A stretch of 64,000 nt of DNA from Agathobaculum sp. NTUH-O15-33. Its GTDB lineage: Bacteria; Bacillota; Clostridia; Oscillospirales; Butyricicoccaceae. The translations under genes and the position numbers were made by a program. Numbering within the stretch: position 1 is the first letter of the stretch; each line of letters begins with the position of its first letter. The notes under the pieces were generated by a model that did not search any database, was not told where the DNA came from, and saw only the letters and a program-made list of their open reading frames with translations. Below are positions 26,726 through 35,371 of this stretch, in pieces. Where the stretch lies: NCBI RefSeq assembly GCF_033193315.1, contig NZ_CP136187.1, forward strand, positions 2,693,501 to 2,757,500. Reading direction: 5' to 3'.

Positions 26726-27835
26726 TTAACCTGCGGTTTTTACCTCGATATCCAACGCGTCCTTGATCAGGCTGCCGTCGATCGCGTTTTTGACATTGTC
26801 CACCTGCGATTCCTCGATCGTACCGATGGAAGCAAAGAACTCGCCGGTGCCTACCATGCCGTATCCCAGCACGTAATCATCCGCCTGCATGTAGCTGGGC
26901 GTAACATAGGTGCGGGAGGCGATCTCCTGATCCAGCGCCTCTTCCGAGGTTGTCTTGCCGTTGTCGTTATAGAAATTGTAAGCAAATTCCTTGCGCACAT
27001 CCGGATTGCTCTGCAGCTCTTCCGCCGCCTTGTACATGCCCTTTAGGAACAGCACGACATCCGCGCGGCGCTCCTCCAGCACGTCGTACCGCGCCAGAAT
27101 ACCGTTGAGAAATTCACCGCCGGTCGCATCCTGATAGCTGGCTACCTTTTTCATGCCCGCCTTTTCCATCTGCTCGACAAAGGAAAAATCCGAAACGCCG
27201 ATCATATCGCCCTCGCCCGCAAGAAAAGCCTGCGCGGCGGCCGAGTTGTCCATGTTCAGGAATTCATAATCCTTGCCCGCGGTCAGGCCGAACTGATTCA
27301 TGTAAGCCGCCGCCATGTGCTGCTGGATGGTGCTGGTCGGCCCTAAGATCTGCTGGCCCTTCAAGGTATCGGCGCTGCCGTACATATCGGGGTGCTCGGC
27401 GATTTCGCCCTGATGCGCAAACACCGCGTTGTCCGGCCGCGCGAACAGCCACGTGCTGTCTCCGATCGTATCGGTCTCACCGACCCATGCGCACAGACCG
27501 GAGGCCATGGAGAACACCGAAGCCAGCCCGTTGGACGCGATATCGAGCTGCTCCGCCGCGAGCCCTTCATTTTCCGGAGAGCCGTTCGGGAAGATCACCA
27601 GCTCCACATCGAGCCCCAAATCGTCAAAATATCCTTTTTCTTTGGCGTAAACGGTAGGCAACGAAATGATGGAGGACTGAACACCCACCACCAGCGGCTT
27701 GCTGCTGGCGCCGCCCGCGCCCGCGGTATCTCCGGAAGGCGCATCAGCGCTGTCCCCACAGCCGGATAAAACGCCCATCATCGTAGCGGAAGCCATCATG
27801 ACGCTGAGCAGCCGCTTTCCCATATTCTTTTTCAT
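26726..27835 (-). CDS. ABC transporter substrate-binding lipoprotein (NMT1/sulfonate-type)
   Basis: A 369-residue binding protein. The signal ends in VLSGC (lipobox, Cys26), followed by a Ser/Gly/Ala-rich linker. The body opens with VGVQSSIISLPTVYAKEKGYFDDLGLDVELV, residues about 49-80, the typical pattern of SsuA/TauA/NMT1-like binding proteins. It is the promoter-proximal gene of the importer, and the adjacent element may reduce read-through so that the binding protein exceeds the permeases. With two downstream sulfatases a sulfate ester is the best guess for ligand. Confidence 0.88.
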   Translation of the reverse strand: MKKNMGKRLLSVMMASATMMGVLSGCGDSADAPSGDTAGAGGASSKPLVVGVQSSIISLPTVYAKEKGYFDDLGLDVELVIFPNGSPENEGLAAEQLDIASNGLASVFSMASGLCAWVGETDTIGDSTWLFARPDNAVFAHQGEIAEHPDMYGSADTLKGQQILGPTSTIQQHMAAAYMNQFGLTAGKDYEFLNMDNSAAAQAFLAGEGDMIGVSDFSFVEQMEKAGMKKVASYQDATGGEFLNGILARYDVLEERRADVVLFLKGMYKAAEELQSNPDVRKEFAYNFYNDNGKTTSEEALDQEIASRTYVTPSYMQADDYVLGYGMVGTGEFFASIGTIEESQVDNVKNAIDGSLIKDALDIEVKTAG

Positions 27836-27960
27836 CGTGTCACTGCCTTTCTTTCTCTTGATACTTCTTCTTAGTCCCCGGCGGGTCCGTTCGCCGCAAG
27901 GGGGTTCCCGATGCTGTCATTATGCCGGATTTCTGAACGGTCCGCCCCAGAAAAATCTTG

Positions 27961-27979
27961 ACCTGTTTTTTCAACCTGT
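27961..27979 (-). promoter_or_regulatory. Direct repeats upstream of the binding-protein gene, possible response-regulator site
   Basis: ACAGGT occurs twice with a period of 13 nt on the minus strand (27961-27966 and 27974-27979), flanked by GTCAAC and GTCAAG. AraC-type response regulators often bind such tandem sites, and one is encoded just upstream. I see no convincing -35/-10 pair in the 232-nt gap, so the assignment is weak. Confidence 0.25.
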
Positions 27980-28022
27980 TGACTTCCGATCATGCCTCTC
28001 CGTCAACTTCTCCAATAAAGAA

Positions 28023-28068
28023 AGCAAAAGCATGGTCATATTGCACACAATACGGCCATGCTTTTGCT
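28023..28068 (-). terminator. Terminator after the response-regulator gene
   Basis: AGCAAAAGCATGG pairs with CCATGCTTTTGCT around a 20-nt loop; in the minus direction TTTCTTTATT follows. The stem overlaps the stop codon at 28068-28070. Confidence 0.75.
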
Positions 28069-29522
28069 CAGTGCTTGCGACTTTCCGCCGGTGTGCCGCC
28101 AAACTGCTTTTTATATACCGATGTAAAATAGCTGACGTTGGGAATGCCGACCTGTTCGGCGATTTCGCTGACGCGCAGCTTTGTCGTCCGCAGAAGCCGC
28201 TGCGCCTCTTGCATGCGCAGCGTGAGCAGGTATTCGGAAAAGTTTACGCCCACCTCTTTTTTGAAACGGCGGCTGAAATACTCCGTATTGAGAAAAGCCG
28301 CCTTGGCCGCGTCTTGCAGCGTGATATTGTCTCGAAAGTGCTGCCGGATATAGCTTAGGGCCGATTCGATGTTTTCCGAATACCGCCTGTCGTTTTGCTC
28401 CAGCTTTTCCGCGAACTCGCCGAACATCTGCTGTAACTCCTCCAGATGCGCCGCGCCGACGATTTTAGCCAGCAGCACGGTCGTCGCCTGCGCGCTCTCC
28501 GCCGCCATTTCCGCGATAAAGCACAGCACCCGTTTCAGCCGTTCGGCGGGCACCTGCCGCTCGCACGCAAAAGCGAATAAACCTTCCGTCTGTTCGCGAA
28601 AGCTTGTCCAATCCCGCCCGGCCAACGCGTTGATCGCATTGTTGCGGAATACGAACATTTGCTTGAGCGCCGTTTCATTATCAATGGGATTTTGGGGCGG
28701 TTCCACGGTCCCTCGGTAAAAATCACGCGATAGGTTGCGTCTTGCATCGAGCAAGGCGCGTTTGAGTCCGGTCTCGTCATGATAGATGCCGCTGGCCCCC
28801 ACCGGCTCCTCTGCGCAGGCGCGCAGCGCCGCGCAAAATTCAGCGAGCCGCCGCTGTTGTTCGCTGCCGCTCATGCCCCGCGCCAGATCGGCCAGCACAA
28901 AGATATCGCCGTCCTCGAGCGGCAGCGTCCATTGCCAGCGAATCCACGGAAAACGCATTTTGGCCAGACCGTCCAGCATGGATTTATTGTAACGGAACAG
29001 GCAAACAAAATAATCGCCCAGTTTATAGCTGAGCAGGTAGGCGCGCACGGTTTCACGATCCAGCAGATCGACGGCCGGATCGCTCAGCGCCTGATCCAGA
29101 TACCGCCCGAACGACAGCCGCCGCGTCACGATCTGTTCCGGATGTTCGCGCAGCCGCTTTTCCGCGACCCGTTCCAGCAGGGTGCGCATGGTATCGGGTT
29201 CTATCTCGCTTTTTAAAATATAATCGGCGGCGCCCTGCTGCATGGCGCTGCGGGCAAACGCAAAATCATCGTGGCAGGTCAGCATGACCACATCGGTCTG
29301 CGGCCAACGCGCGCGGATCTGTGCCAAAAGCTCCAGCCCGTCCATGCGCGGCATGGTGATATCGGTGAGCACCAGATCGGCCGCCTGCTGCTCCAGCAGC
29401 CGCAGCGCGGCTGCTCCGGACGACGCGCTGACCACCGCTTCGCACGCCGCGCCTGATTCGCGGATGCAGTACGCAATATAGTCTTTGATCGGCAATTCAT
29501 CGTCGACGATCAGAATTTTCAC
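28068..29522 (-). CDS. AraC-type two-component response regulator (YesN type)
   Basis: A 484-residue regulator. The receiver domain (residues 1-120) has the acidic pair Asp7-Asp8, phospho-acceptor Asp54 in LTDITMPRMDG and Lys in DYILKSE. The C-terminus (about 385-484) is a double helix-turn-helix AraC domain (ITLQDAAKAAFLNTEYFSRR, RVSEIAEQVGIPNVSYF). The middle is a poorly conserved linker. It overlaps the kinase gene by ATGA. The placement beside the sulfate-ester importer suggests that it activates it. Confidence 0.92.
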   Translation of the reverse strand: MKILIVDDELPIKDYIAYCIRESGAACEAVVSASSGAAALRLLEQQAADLVLTDITMPRMDGLELLAQIRARWPQTDVVMLTCHDDFAFARSAMQQGAADYILKSEIEPDTMRTLLERVAEKRLREHPEQIVTRRLSFGRYLDQALSDPAVDLLDRETVRAYLLSYKLGDYFVCLFRYNKSMLDGLAKMRFPWIRWQWTLPLEDGDIFVLADLARGMSGSEQQRRLAEFCAALRACAEEPVGASGIYHDETGLKRALLDARRNLSRDFYRGTVEPPQNPIDNETALKQMFVFRNNAINALAGRDWTSFREQTEGLFAFACERQVPAERLKRVLCFIAEMAAESAQATTVLLAKIVGAAHLEELQQMFGEFAEKLEQNDRRYSENIESALSYIRQHFRDNITLQDAAKAAFLNTEYFSRRFKKEVGVNFSEYLLTLRMQEAQRLLRTTKLRVSEIAEQVGIPNVSYFTSVYKKQFGGTPAESRKH

Positions 29523-31297
29523 GGTTTATCCTCCTCCCGCACGATCACGATGCGAACGGTCGTGCCTTTGCCCTCCTCGCTTTCGATATCGATATGCGAA
29601 CGTTCGCCAAACACATATTTGACCCGGCTGAGCACGTTTTTCAGGCCGATGCTGTTGATCGACCGCCGGCGGCCTTCCTCCGGTTCCCAGATATGCCGGA
29701 GCTGGCCGGGCGGCATGCCGCCGCCGTTATCCTCCACGGAAAGCACGATGTTGCCCCCAGAGCGGCAGGCGGTAAGCACGATCGCCCCCTCCGTCTCATC
29801 CAGCACGGCCAGCCCGTGAAAGATGGCGTTCTCGATCAGCGGCTGCAGGATCAGCGGCGGAATCATGAACTGTTCCAGACCTTCTTCAATATAGGCCGAA
29901 CAGTGGAATTCCCGCCCATAGCGGCATTCCATCAGCGTGAGATAGCGGCGTACATATTCGATCTCATCATGCAGGCTGTGTCCATGCAGATCGGCCTTGA
30001 TGGGAATATTCAGCATATCCATAAACGCGGAGAGCATTTCCAGCGCCCGCGCTCTTTGCCCCGTAACGATCAATCCCTTCACGTTCATCAGCGTATTGCG
30101 CAAAAAATGCGGGTTGATCTGCGCCTGCAAAAAGGCAAATTCAATGCGGCGCTTTTCATCCTCCTCCGCCTTGATGCTGCCGATTAGGTTGCGGATGCGT
30201 GTCAGCATCGCGTTATAGCCCGTGCTCAGCACCTCGACCTCGCGGTATTGGCGCTGCACCGGCATCAAGGCGAACTGGTCGCCTCGGATCAGCGCCATAT
30301 GCCTTGCGCATTCGATCAGCGGGCGCGAAATCCGCCGGATTGACCAATAGCTTTGCAGAATGGAAAGTAGAAAGGCCGCCATAACGACAAGCAGCGTGAT
30401 CAGAATGATCCGGCTGTATGAAAGAAAAAACTCGCCGACCGGCTGTTCTTCCACAAAGATCCAACCGCTGTCCGGGTCGCGGTAGCTCGACACCATCAGC
30501 GCCCGCCCGGCCTTCTTGGTCAGCGTATACGAGCCAAGCTTATATTGCCTTGTGAACGCTTCCACCGTGTACAGCCACACGCCGATCATGCTTGAGTTGG
30601 AGTGGCTGATGACGATCCCGTTTTCATCCAGTATGTAAATCGTGCTGCCGCCATCCAGCAGCTTCTGATAGGTGCGGAACAGCGACGACGGCGACGACGG
30701 CGACGAGCCCAGCAGGATTACGCCGATCGGCGCGCCCTGCCCATCATACAGCGTGTGCGCGTAGCACAGGCTGTAGCTGTCCAGATTCTTCGCATCCTGC
30801 ACGCGCAGGTTCCAAGAGGTCACGCTTTCTCCGCTGAAATGCTTGATATACCAGTAGGATTGCATCATGCTTTTCAGCCATGCGTCGGAATGCGCGTACG
30901 AGGAGTACACCCGTTTATCGTTGAGCACCACGTCGATCGTGTAATCGCAGCCAAAGGTGGCGGCCTGCTTCTGTATTTCGCCAAGCAGATCGTTCACCTC
31001 GTTCTCGGGCAGATCCGCCGGTGCTGACCGGAATACAAAATAAGGCTCGATCTCCTCATAGATATGGCTCATGACACGGATCATGGTGCGGCGGTTACTG
31101 ATATTGATCTCGCTGATCTGCTGCAACAGATCGACCCGCGCGTTGCCGCGTTCCTCCAACACGAAGCGGAAGGTCAAGACCAGCACCAGACACAACGCGC
31201 CCAGCAAAATCAGAATATTGTACACAAAGACACGTCGAAATATCAGTATCTTCATTTTGGGCGGTTTTCTGTTGTCGCGCTCAGCCGCCAATCCCAT
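29519..31297 (-). CDS. Sensor histidine kinase (YesM type)
   Basis: About 592 residues. An N-terminal membrane helix (NILILLGALCLVLVLTF), an extracytoplasmic sensor region of about 250 residues, a second helix (IILITLLVVMAAFLLSIL), a HAMP-like segment, and a His_kinase domain with phospho-acceptor His in QINPHFLRNTL. ATPase motifs include PPLILQPLIENA and VEDNGGGMP. I chose ATG 31297 because GGGAG precedes it; ATG 31255 is also possible and a TTG at 31324 less so. The sensor domain has a SSP repeat encoded by GACGACGGC units. It probably detects an extracellular glycan or sulfated ligand. Confidence 0.88.
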   Translation of the reverse strand: MGLAAERDNRKPPKMKILIFRRVFVYNILILLGALCLVLVLTFRFVLEERGNARVDLLQQISEINISNRRTMIRVMSHIYEEIEPYFVFRSAPADLPENEVNDLLGEIQKQAATFGCDYTIDVVLNDKRVYSSYAHSDAWLKSMMQSYWYIKHFSGESVTSWNLRVQDAKNLDSYSLCYAHTLYDGQGAPIGVILLGSSPSSPSSLFRTYQKLLDGGSTIYILDENGIVISHSNSSMIGVWLYTVEAFTRQYKLGSYTLTKKAGRALMVSSYRDPDSGWIFVEEQPVGEFFLSYSRIILITLLVVMAAFLLSILQSYWSIRRISRPLIECARHMALIRGDQFALMPVQRQYREVEVLSTGYNAMLTRIRNLIGSIKAEEDEKRRIEFAFLQAQINPHFLRNTLMNVKGLIVTGQRARALEMLSAFMDMLNIPIKADLHGHSLHDEIEYVRRYLTLMECRYGREFHCSAYIEEGLEQFMIPPLILQPLIENAIFHGLAVLDETEGAIVLTACRSGGNIVLSVEDNGGGMPPGQLRHIWEPEEGRRRSINSIGLKNVLSRVKYVFGERSHIDIESEEGKGTTVRIVIVREEDKP

Positions 31298-31456
31298 ATC
31301 TGCTACGCTCCCATAATTCGTCAATTCTCGCGCTTCATTTTTTTCATTCTACCATCCTATCATCACGAATGCAACTTGAATAAATAACTGCGTTAAAAAA
31401 ACAAAATATTGATAATAAATCACAAATCAACAACATTCTCCGTCGTTTATTCCCGA

Positions 31457-31462
31457 TATAAT
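31457..31462 (+). promoter_or_regulatory. -10 element upstream of the TSUP exporter gene
   Basis: TATAAT lies 52 nt before the proposed GTG start in an AT-rich divergent region (31298-31513). No good -35 is seen at 17 nt, so a regulator may help. Confidence 0.4.
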
Positions 31463-31513
31463 GAGTAAAAATCCTTGCCTGTTCGGCGGGTTCTGGGAAA
31501 GAGGACGGATATA

Positions 31514-32290
31514 GTGACGGTGTATTTTCTCATCGCGATTTGCGCGACCACGGTCGGCGCGCTGACCGGCATGGGTGGCGGCGTGATCATCAAGCCCGCG
31601 CTCGATCTGCTTGGCGGCTATAACGCGGCGACGATCGGTGTGTTATCCTCCATCACCGTGTTTGCGATGTCGATCGTATCCATCGCCAAGCAGCTACGCC
31701 AGAAAACGCCGGTGCCGGGCGCTATCGCGTTGCCGCTGGCAATCGGTTCGGTGATCGGCGGCACGGTGGGCGAGCGCATCCTCAAAGCGCTGATCACCCT
31801 GCTGGGGGACAACCACGCGGTCGTGGTCACGCAAAACATTTGCCTGAGTATTTTGATCGGCGTGGTTTTTCTCTATATGCTGCACAAAAACAATCTGCCC
31901 ACCTTACAGGTAAGCGGACTTCTGCCCTCCTCGCTCGTCGGGGTGCTGCTTGGTTTTTTTTCCTCTTTTCTCGGCATAGGCGGCGGACCGATCAACGTGG
32001 CGCTGCTCATTTTTCTTTTTTCCCTCAGCACCAAAACGGCTACCGTATGCTCGATCATCACGATCCTGTTTGCGCAAATTTCCAAGCTCGCCACCGTTTT
32101 GTTGACAACTGGCTTTGCTCCCTTCGATCTGAGCATGCTGCCCGTTATGGTTGCGGGCGCGGTCGCGGGCGGATGGCTGGGCGCGCGGCTGAATAAACAG
32201 CTTTCCGAAAAGACTGTGGAACGTGCGTTCAACGCCGTACAACTGCTCGTTTTGGCGGCTTGCCTATGCAACATCGTACGCAATCTGTAA
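31514..32290 (+). CDS. TauE/SafE (TSUP) family membrane exporter
   Basis: A 258-residue membrane protein with about eight helices and the duplicated family motif GALTGMGGGVIIKPAL and GFFSSFLGIGGGPINVALL. TSUP proteins export sulfite, sulfoacetate or related anions. It is divergent from the two-component system and next to the sulfatase/organosulfate locus, so it may dispose of sulfate or sulfite; that is inference. I chose GTG 31514 with GAAAGAGG upstream; the longer frame begins at a TTG without a ribosome site. Confidence 0.85.
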   Translation: MTVYFLIAICATTVGALTGMGGGVIIKPALDLLGGYNAATIGVLSSITVFAMSIVSIAKQLRQKTPVPGAIALPLAIGSVIGGTVGERILKALITLLGDNHAVVVTQNICLSILIGVVFLYMLHKNNLPTLQVSGLLPSSLVGVLLGFFSSFLGIGGGPINVALLIFLFSLSTKTATVCSIITILFAQISKLATVLLTTGFAPFDLSMLPVMVAGAVAGGWLGARLNKQLSEKTVERAFNAVQLLVLAACLCNIVRNL

Positions 32291-32310
32291 CCGGTCCGTT
32301 TTCCGCATGC

Positions 32311-32346
32311 AAAATGCCCCTTTCGAAAATCCGAAAGGGGCATTTT
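32311..32346. terminator. Bidirectional terminator between TSUP and hydrogenase genes
   Basis: AAAATGCCCCTTTCG (32311-32325) pairs perfectly with CGAAAGGGGCATTTT (32332-32346). T-runs occur on both sides and it lies between convergent stops at 32290 and 32357. Confidence 0.9.
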
Positions 32347-32356
32347 GATCTGCTTT

Positions 32357-33790
32357 TTAAACTTGTACCTTGTATTCTTCGATCGCGGTTTTAATTTCCT
32401 GTTTTTCGGCCTTTTTGCCGTACTGGTCCACCTTCACGCGGCTTTTCGGTTCGTGGTTTAGGCTGCACGCGCCGCCGACGCAGCCGCCGACGCAGGCCAT
32501 ACCCTCGATAAAGTTCTTATCCAGCTTGCCGGCCTTGGCCTTTAATAGCGCCAGCTTGCATTCCTCGATACCGTTGCACACCTCGGCCTTGACCTCGAAA
32601 TCCAGCTTCTTTTCCTTGACCGCTTGCAGCACGGCCTCGGTCAGGCCGCCCGAGCGGCCAAAGATGCGGCCCCAAGGGGAAGCGTCCGCCAGCGGCGTTT
32701 CATCGAGCTGGTTCAGTTCGATCTCGCGCGCGTCCAGCATGGCTTGCAGTTCCTCAAAGGTGAGCACGCAGTCGATCCACAGGTCGACCGTCGGCTTCTG
32801 GCGTTCGGCCTTTTTGGCCGTGCACGGGCCGATAAAGATGGTCTTGACCGGCATTTCGCCGTTGATCTTTACATAGCGGCCGATCTCGGCCATGGGCGAA
32901 AGGTTATGCGAGATCTTGTCGCTCATCTCGGGCACCTGCTTTTGTATGTAAGAAACAAACGCAGGGCAACAGCTCGAAGTCAAAAAGCCCTTTTCAGCCA
33001 GCTCGTCGGTCTCCTTATCGGCAACCATGTCGGCACCCATGGCGGCTTCCACGACATAGTCGATGCCGAGCGCCTGAATCCCGGTCACCACCTGACCGAG
33101 ACTGCAATCCTCAAACTGTGCGGCCAGCGCGGGCGCGACGATCGCGACCGTGCGATAGTTTTCACCGTCGCGCGCGTTGCGGATAATGTTGATCGCATCG
33201 ACCATAAAGGATTTATCCATAATCGCGCCAAACGGGCACTGGTAGACGCACGCGCCGCACGCGATACACTTATCGATATTAATCTCGGCTTTTTTCTCCT
33301 CATTCATGCGGATCGCGCCGACCTTGCACGAGCGTTCGCACGGGCGCACATGCTCGGTGATCGCGCCATAGGGACAGACCTTGGCGCATCTGCCGCATTC
33401 AATGCACATATCAGGATCGATAATGGCCTTGCCGCTTTTAGATTTGGTAATGGCATGCTTGGGGCAGTTTTTAATGCAGCGCTGCGAAATACAGCCGCGG
33501 CACGATTCGCTGACCTGATAGCGCTCGACCGGGCATTCGTCGCACGCGATCGGGATGACCTCGACCACGTTCGGGTTGCGGCGGTCGCCGCCCATCGCCA
33601 AACGCACGCGCTCCTGCGCGATCGCGCGCTCCTTGTAGATACAGCAGCGCATGGTCGCCTTGGGGCCGGGCGAAATGATCTTAGGAATCTCGTAGTAGCT
33701 CTCCATCAGGTTGCCGTCGTACGCACGGCCGGCGACCTCTTTGAGCACGCGGTATTTCAAAAATTGTACATCGGTTTCAAAATTACGCAC
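32357..33790 (-). CDS. [FeFe] hydrogenase, monomeric, group B-like
   Basis: A 477-residue iron-sulfur protein. Several N-terminal [4Fe-4S] ferredoxin motifs (CIECGRCAKVCP, CIACGACVYQCP and an unusual CRGCISQRCIKNCP) precede the H-cluster domain. H-cluster motifs are TSSCCPAF (L1), GPCTAKKAE (L2) and EGMACVGGCVGGACS (L3), which fit the group B type. It probably evolves or oxidises H2 with ferredoxin in the cytosol. GTG start with GGAGG 9 nt upstream. It follows the fumarase-type subunit by 42 nt; I see no functional link between them. No maturases in the window. Confidence 0.85.
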   Translation of the reverse strand: MRNFETDVQFLKYRVLKEVAGRAYDGNLMESYYEIPKIISPGPKATMRCCIYKERAIAQERVRLAMGGDRRNPNVVEVIPIACDECPVERYQVSESCRGCISQRCIKNCPKHAITKSKSGKAIIDPDMCIECGRCAKVCPYGAITEHVRPCERSCKVGAIRMNEEKKAEINIDKCIACGACVYQCPFGAIMDKSFMVDAINIIRNARDGENYRTVAIVAPALAAQFEDCSLGQVVTGIQALGIDYVVEAAMGADMVADKETDELAEKGFLTSSCCPAFVSYIQKQVPEMSDKISHNLSPMAEIGRYVKINGEMPVKTIFIGPCTAKKAERQKPTVDLWIDCVLTFEELQAMLDAREIELNQLDETPLADASPWGRIFGRSGGLTEAVLQAVKEKKLDFEVKAEVCNGIEECKLALLKAKAGKLDKNFIEGMACVGGCVGGACSLNHEPKSRVKVDQYGKKAEKQEIKTAIEEYKVQV

Positions 33791-33832
33791 AGTAGTGTTC
33801 CTCCAGTCCCGATATCCTTATATCCTTGGGCC

Positions 33833-34384
33833 TTATCTTTTGTATTTCTCCATGCCTTCGCGGTACAGGTTGCCGCCCATGCAGTCCTGCGAAACGATGG
33901 CGCTGAAATTTTCCACCGTGAGCCGTTTGACCGACTCGCAGCCCAGCTCGTCATAGGCGATCACTTCCACGTTTTTGATGCTGGCCGCCTTAGCGGCGCC
34001 CGCGCCGCCGATCGCGACCATATACACCGCGCCGCATCGCGCCATGGCTTCTTCCACGGCCTTGCTTCTCACGCCCTTACCGATCATGCAGGCAAGCCCC
34101 GCGTCCAGAAGGCGCGGCGCGAACGGGTCCATGCGGCCCGAGGTCGTCGGCCCGATCGAGCCGATCACCTGACCGGGTTTTGCCGGTGTCGGACCGGCGT
34201 AGTATATGGCTGCGCCGTTTAGATCAAAGGGCAACTTTTCGCCCGCGTCCATCGCGGCGACGATCTTTTTATGCGCGGCATCGCGCGCGGTGTACACGGT
34301 GCCCGTCAGGCTGACCGTGTCGCCCGCCCGCAGACGGGGAGCCATATCTTTTAGCTGGTCGGTATGTAAATCGTAATGCGCCAT
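33833..34384 (-). CDS. Class I fumarase/tartrate dehydratase beta subunit
   Basis: A 183-residue protein matching the C-terminal (beta) domain of Fe-S hydro-lyases: GTVYTARDAAHKKI, IYYAGPTPAKPGQVIGSIGPTTSGRMD and MIGKG. In two-subunit enzymes the alpha subunit carries the cluster Cys residues and normally lies immediately upstream. Here the upstream gene is a coiled-coil protein and no alpha subunit is in the window, so this beta gene is an orphan locally. Fumarate versus tartrate specificity cannot be told. Confidence 0.85.
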   Translation of the reverse strand: MAHYDLHTDQLKDMAPRLRAGDTVSLTGTVYTARDAAHKKIVAAMDAGEKLPFDLNGAAIYYAGPTPAKPGQVIGSIGPTTSGRMDPFAPRLLDAGLACMIGKGVRSKAVEEAMARCGAVYMVAIGGAGAAKAASIKNVEVIAYDELGCESVKRLTVENFSAIVSQDCMGGNLYREGMEKYKR

Positions 34385-34386
34385 GG

Positions 34387-35118
34387 TTATCCCTCCGTTT
34401 TGGGCTTGATGCCGCTGAGCATATCGCGAACAATACGGTTTTTCGGCTCCGCCGGCAGAACGGATTTGCTCAGCGTACCGCTGATGCGGTCGATCTCGCC
34501 GAGCACCTCGCCCGCCTTGCGCACCATCTCGGCGGATTCCGCCTGACTGCGCGAAAGCACAACCTTATAGTTTTCCTTCGCCGTGTCGAGCTGGCGCTTG
34601 ACCGTTTCGATCATTTCCATCGATTGGCGGCGCAGCTTGGCCAGCTCGTTTTTTGCATCCTCTTCGATCTGCTTGGCGCGCCGGTAAGCGGACAGCTCCA
34701 TTTCGGCGATTTTGTCCTTGGAGGCCGCGTATTCCCCGCACTTTTCCGAAAGCCGGGCGTTTTCCTCGGTCAGGCGGTCGTTATCCTCGGCAAGGGAGGC
34801 GGCGCGGGCGCTCTGCGCTTCGATTTCCGCCGTTTGCAGGGTGAAACCGCTTTCGATCTCGTCGAGCTTCAGGCGAATCTTGTCGGTGTCGAGCGTCATT
34901 TCGCCAAGGCGCTCCAACAGCTCCGCGTTTTTCGCGATCAGCTGATCGTTCTGCTCGCGCAGTTCGGCAAGCGCTGTTTGCGATTCGGTCAGCGCGCGCT
35001 GCAAGCTGTCCGTCTGCTCGTGGTATTGCCGGTCCATCTCTTCTATGTAGTGCAGCACATCCTCGCGGCGAAAACCGCCGAACGCAGCGCTGCGAAAGCC
35101 CTTTGCCTGTTCGTCCAT
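34387..35118 (-). CDS. DivIVA-like coiled-coil protein
   Basis: A 243-residue protein with an N-terminal AFGGFRREDVLHYIEEMDRQY, like the DivIVA/GpsB membrane-binding head, then continuous coiled coil (about residues 25-215) with Glu/Lys/Gln-rich heptads. Such proteins recruit cell-division or polar factors. It ends 2 nt before the fumarase-subunit gene, probably a shared transcript. Promoter at 35167-35195. Confidence 0.7.
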   Translation of the reverse strand: MDEQAKGFRSAAFGGFRREDVLHYIEEMDRQYHEQTDSLQRALTESQTALAELREQNDQLIAKNAELLERLGEMTLDTDKIRLKLDEIESGFTLQTAEIEAQSARAASLAEDNDRLTEENARLSEKCGEYAASKDKIAEMELSAYRRAKQIEEDAKNELAKLRRQSMEMIETVKRQLDTAKENYKVVLSRSQAESAEMVRKAGEVLGEIDRISGTLSKSVLPAEPKNRIVRDMLSGIKPKTEG

Positions 35119-35166
35119 TCCGTATATCCTCCATCGCCACGCGGGCGCGCTTCTGTCTATGTTAAT

Positions 35167-35195
35167 AGTATAACAAAGTCCTTCCCGAATAGCAA
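35167..35195 (-). promoter_or_regulatory. Sigma-A-type promoter for the DivIVA-like gene
   Basis: TTGCTA (35190-35195) and TATACT (35167-35172) are separated by 17 nt, about 50 nt upstream of the start. Confidence 0.6.
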
Positions 35196-35309
35196 TACCA
35201 AAGAGAGAGTTGGCAAACTTTATCGCGCGTTTTCGCAGCCCCCCAAAATGCGTCCTTTCTTCCTATTAAAATAAAACGTGTTTTTCGCGCCGCGATCACG
35301 GTCACGCCC

Positions 35310-35338
35310 TTGCATTTGACGGTAAACTGTGCTAAAAT
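35310..35338 (+). promoter_or_regulatory. Sigma-A-type promoter for threonine deaminase
   Basis: TTGCAT (35310-35315), 17-nt spacer, TAAAAT (35333-35338). The start codon follows 33 nt later with GGAGAAAG as ribosome site. Confidence 0.55.
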
Positions 35339-35371
35339 AATGTTTATCTTGCTAAATGGAGAAAGAATATC

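Noticed and set aside
26538..26729. A 63-codon open frame inside the repeat element
   Set aside because: No ribosome site, Cys/Phe-rich nonsense, and it spans the inverted-repeat end of the element.
30682..30715. CRISPR-like repeat
   Set aside because: Units are 9 nt, contiguous, in frame and coding; no spacers.
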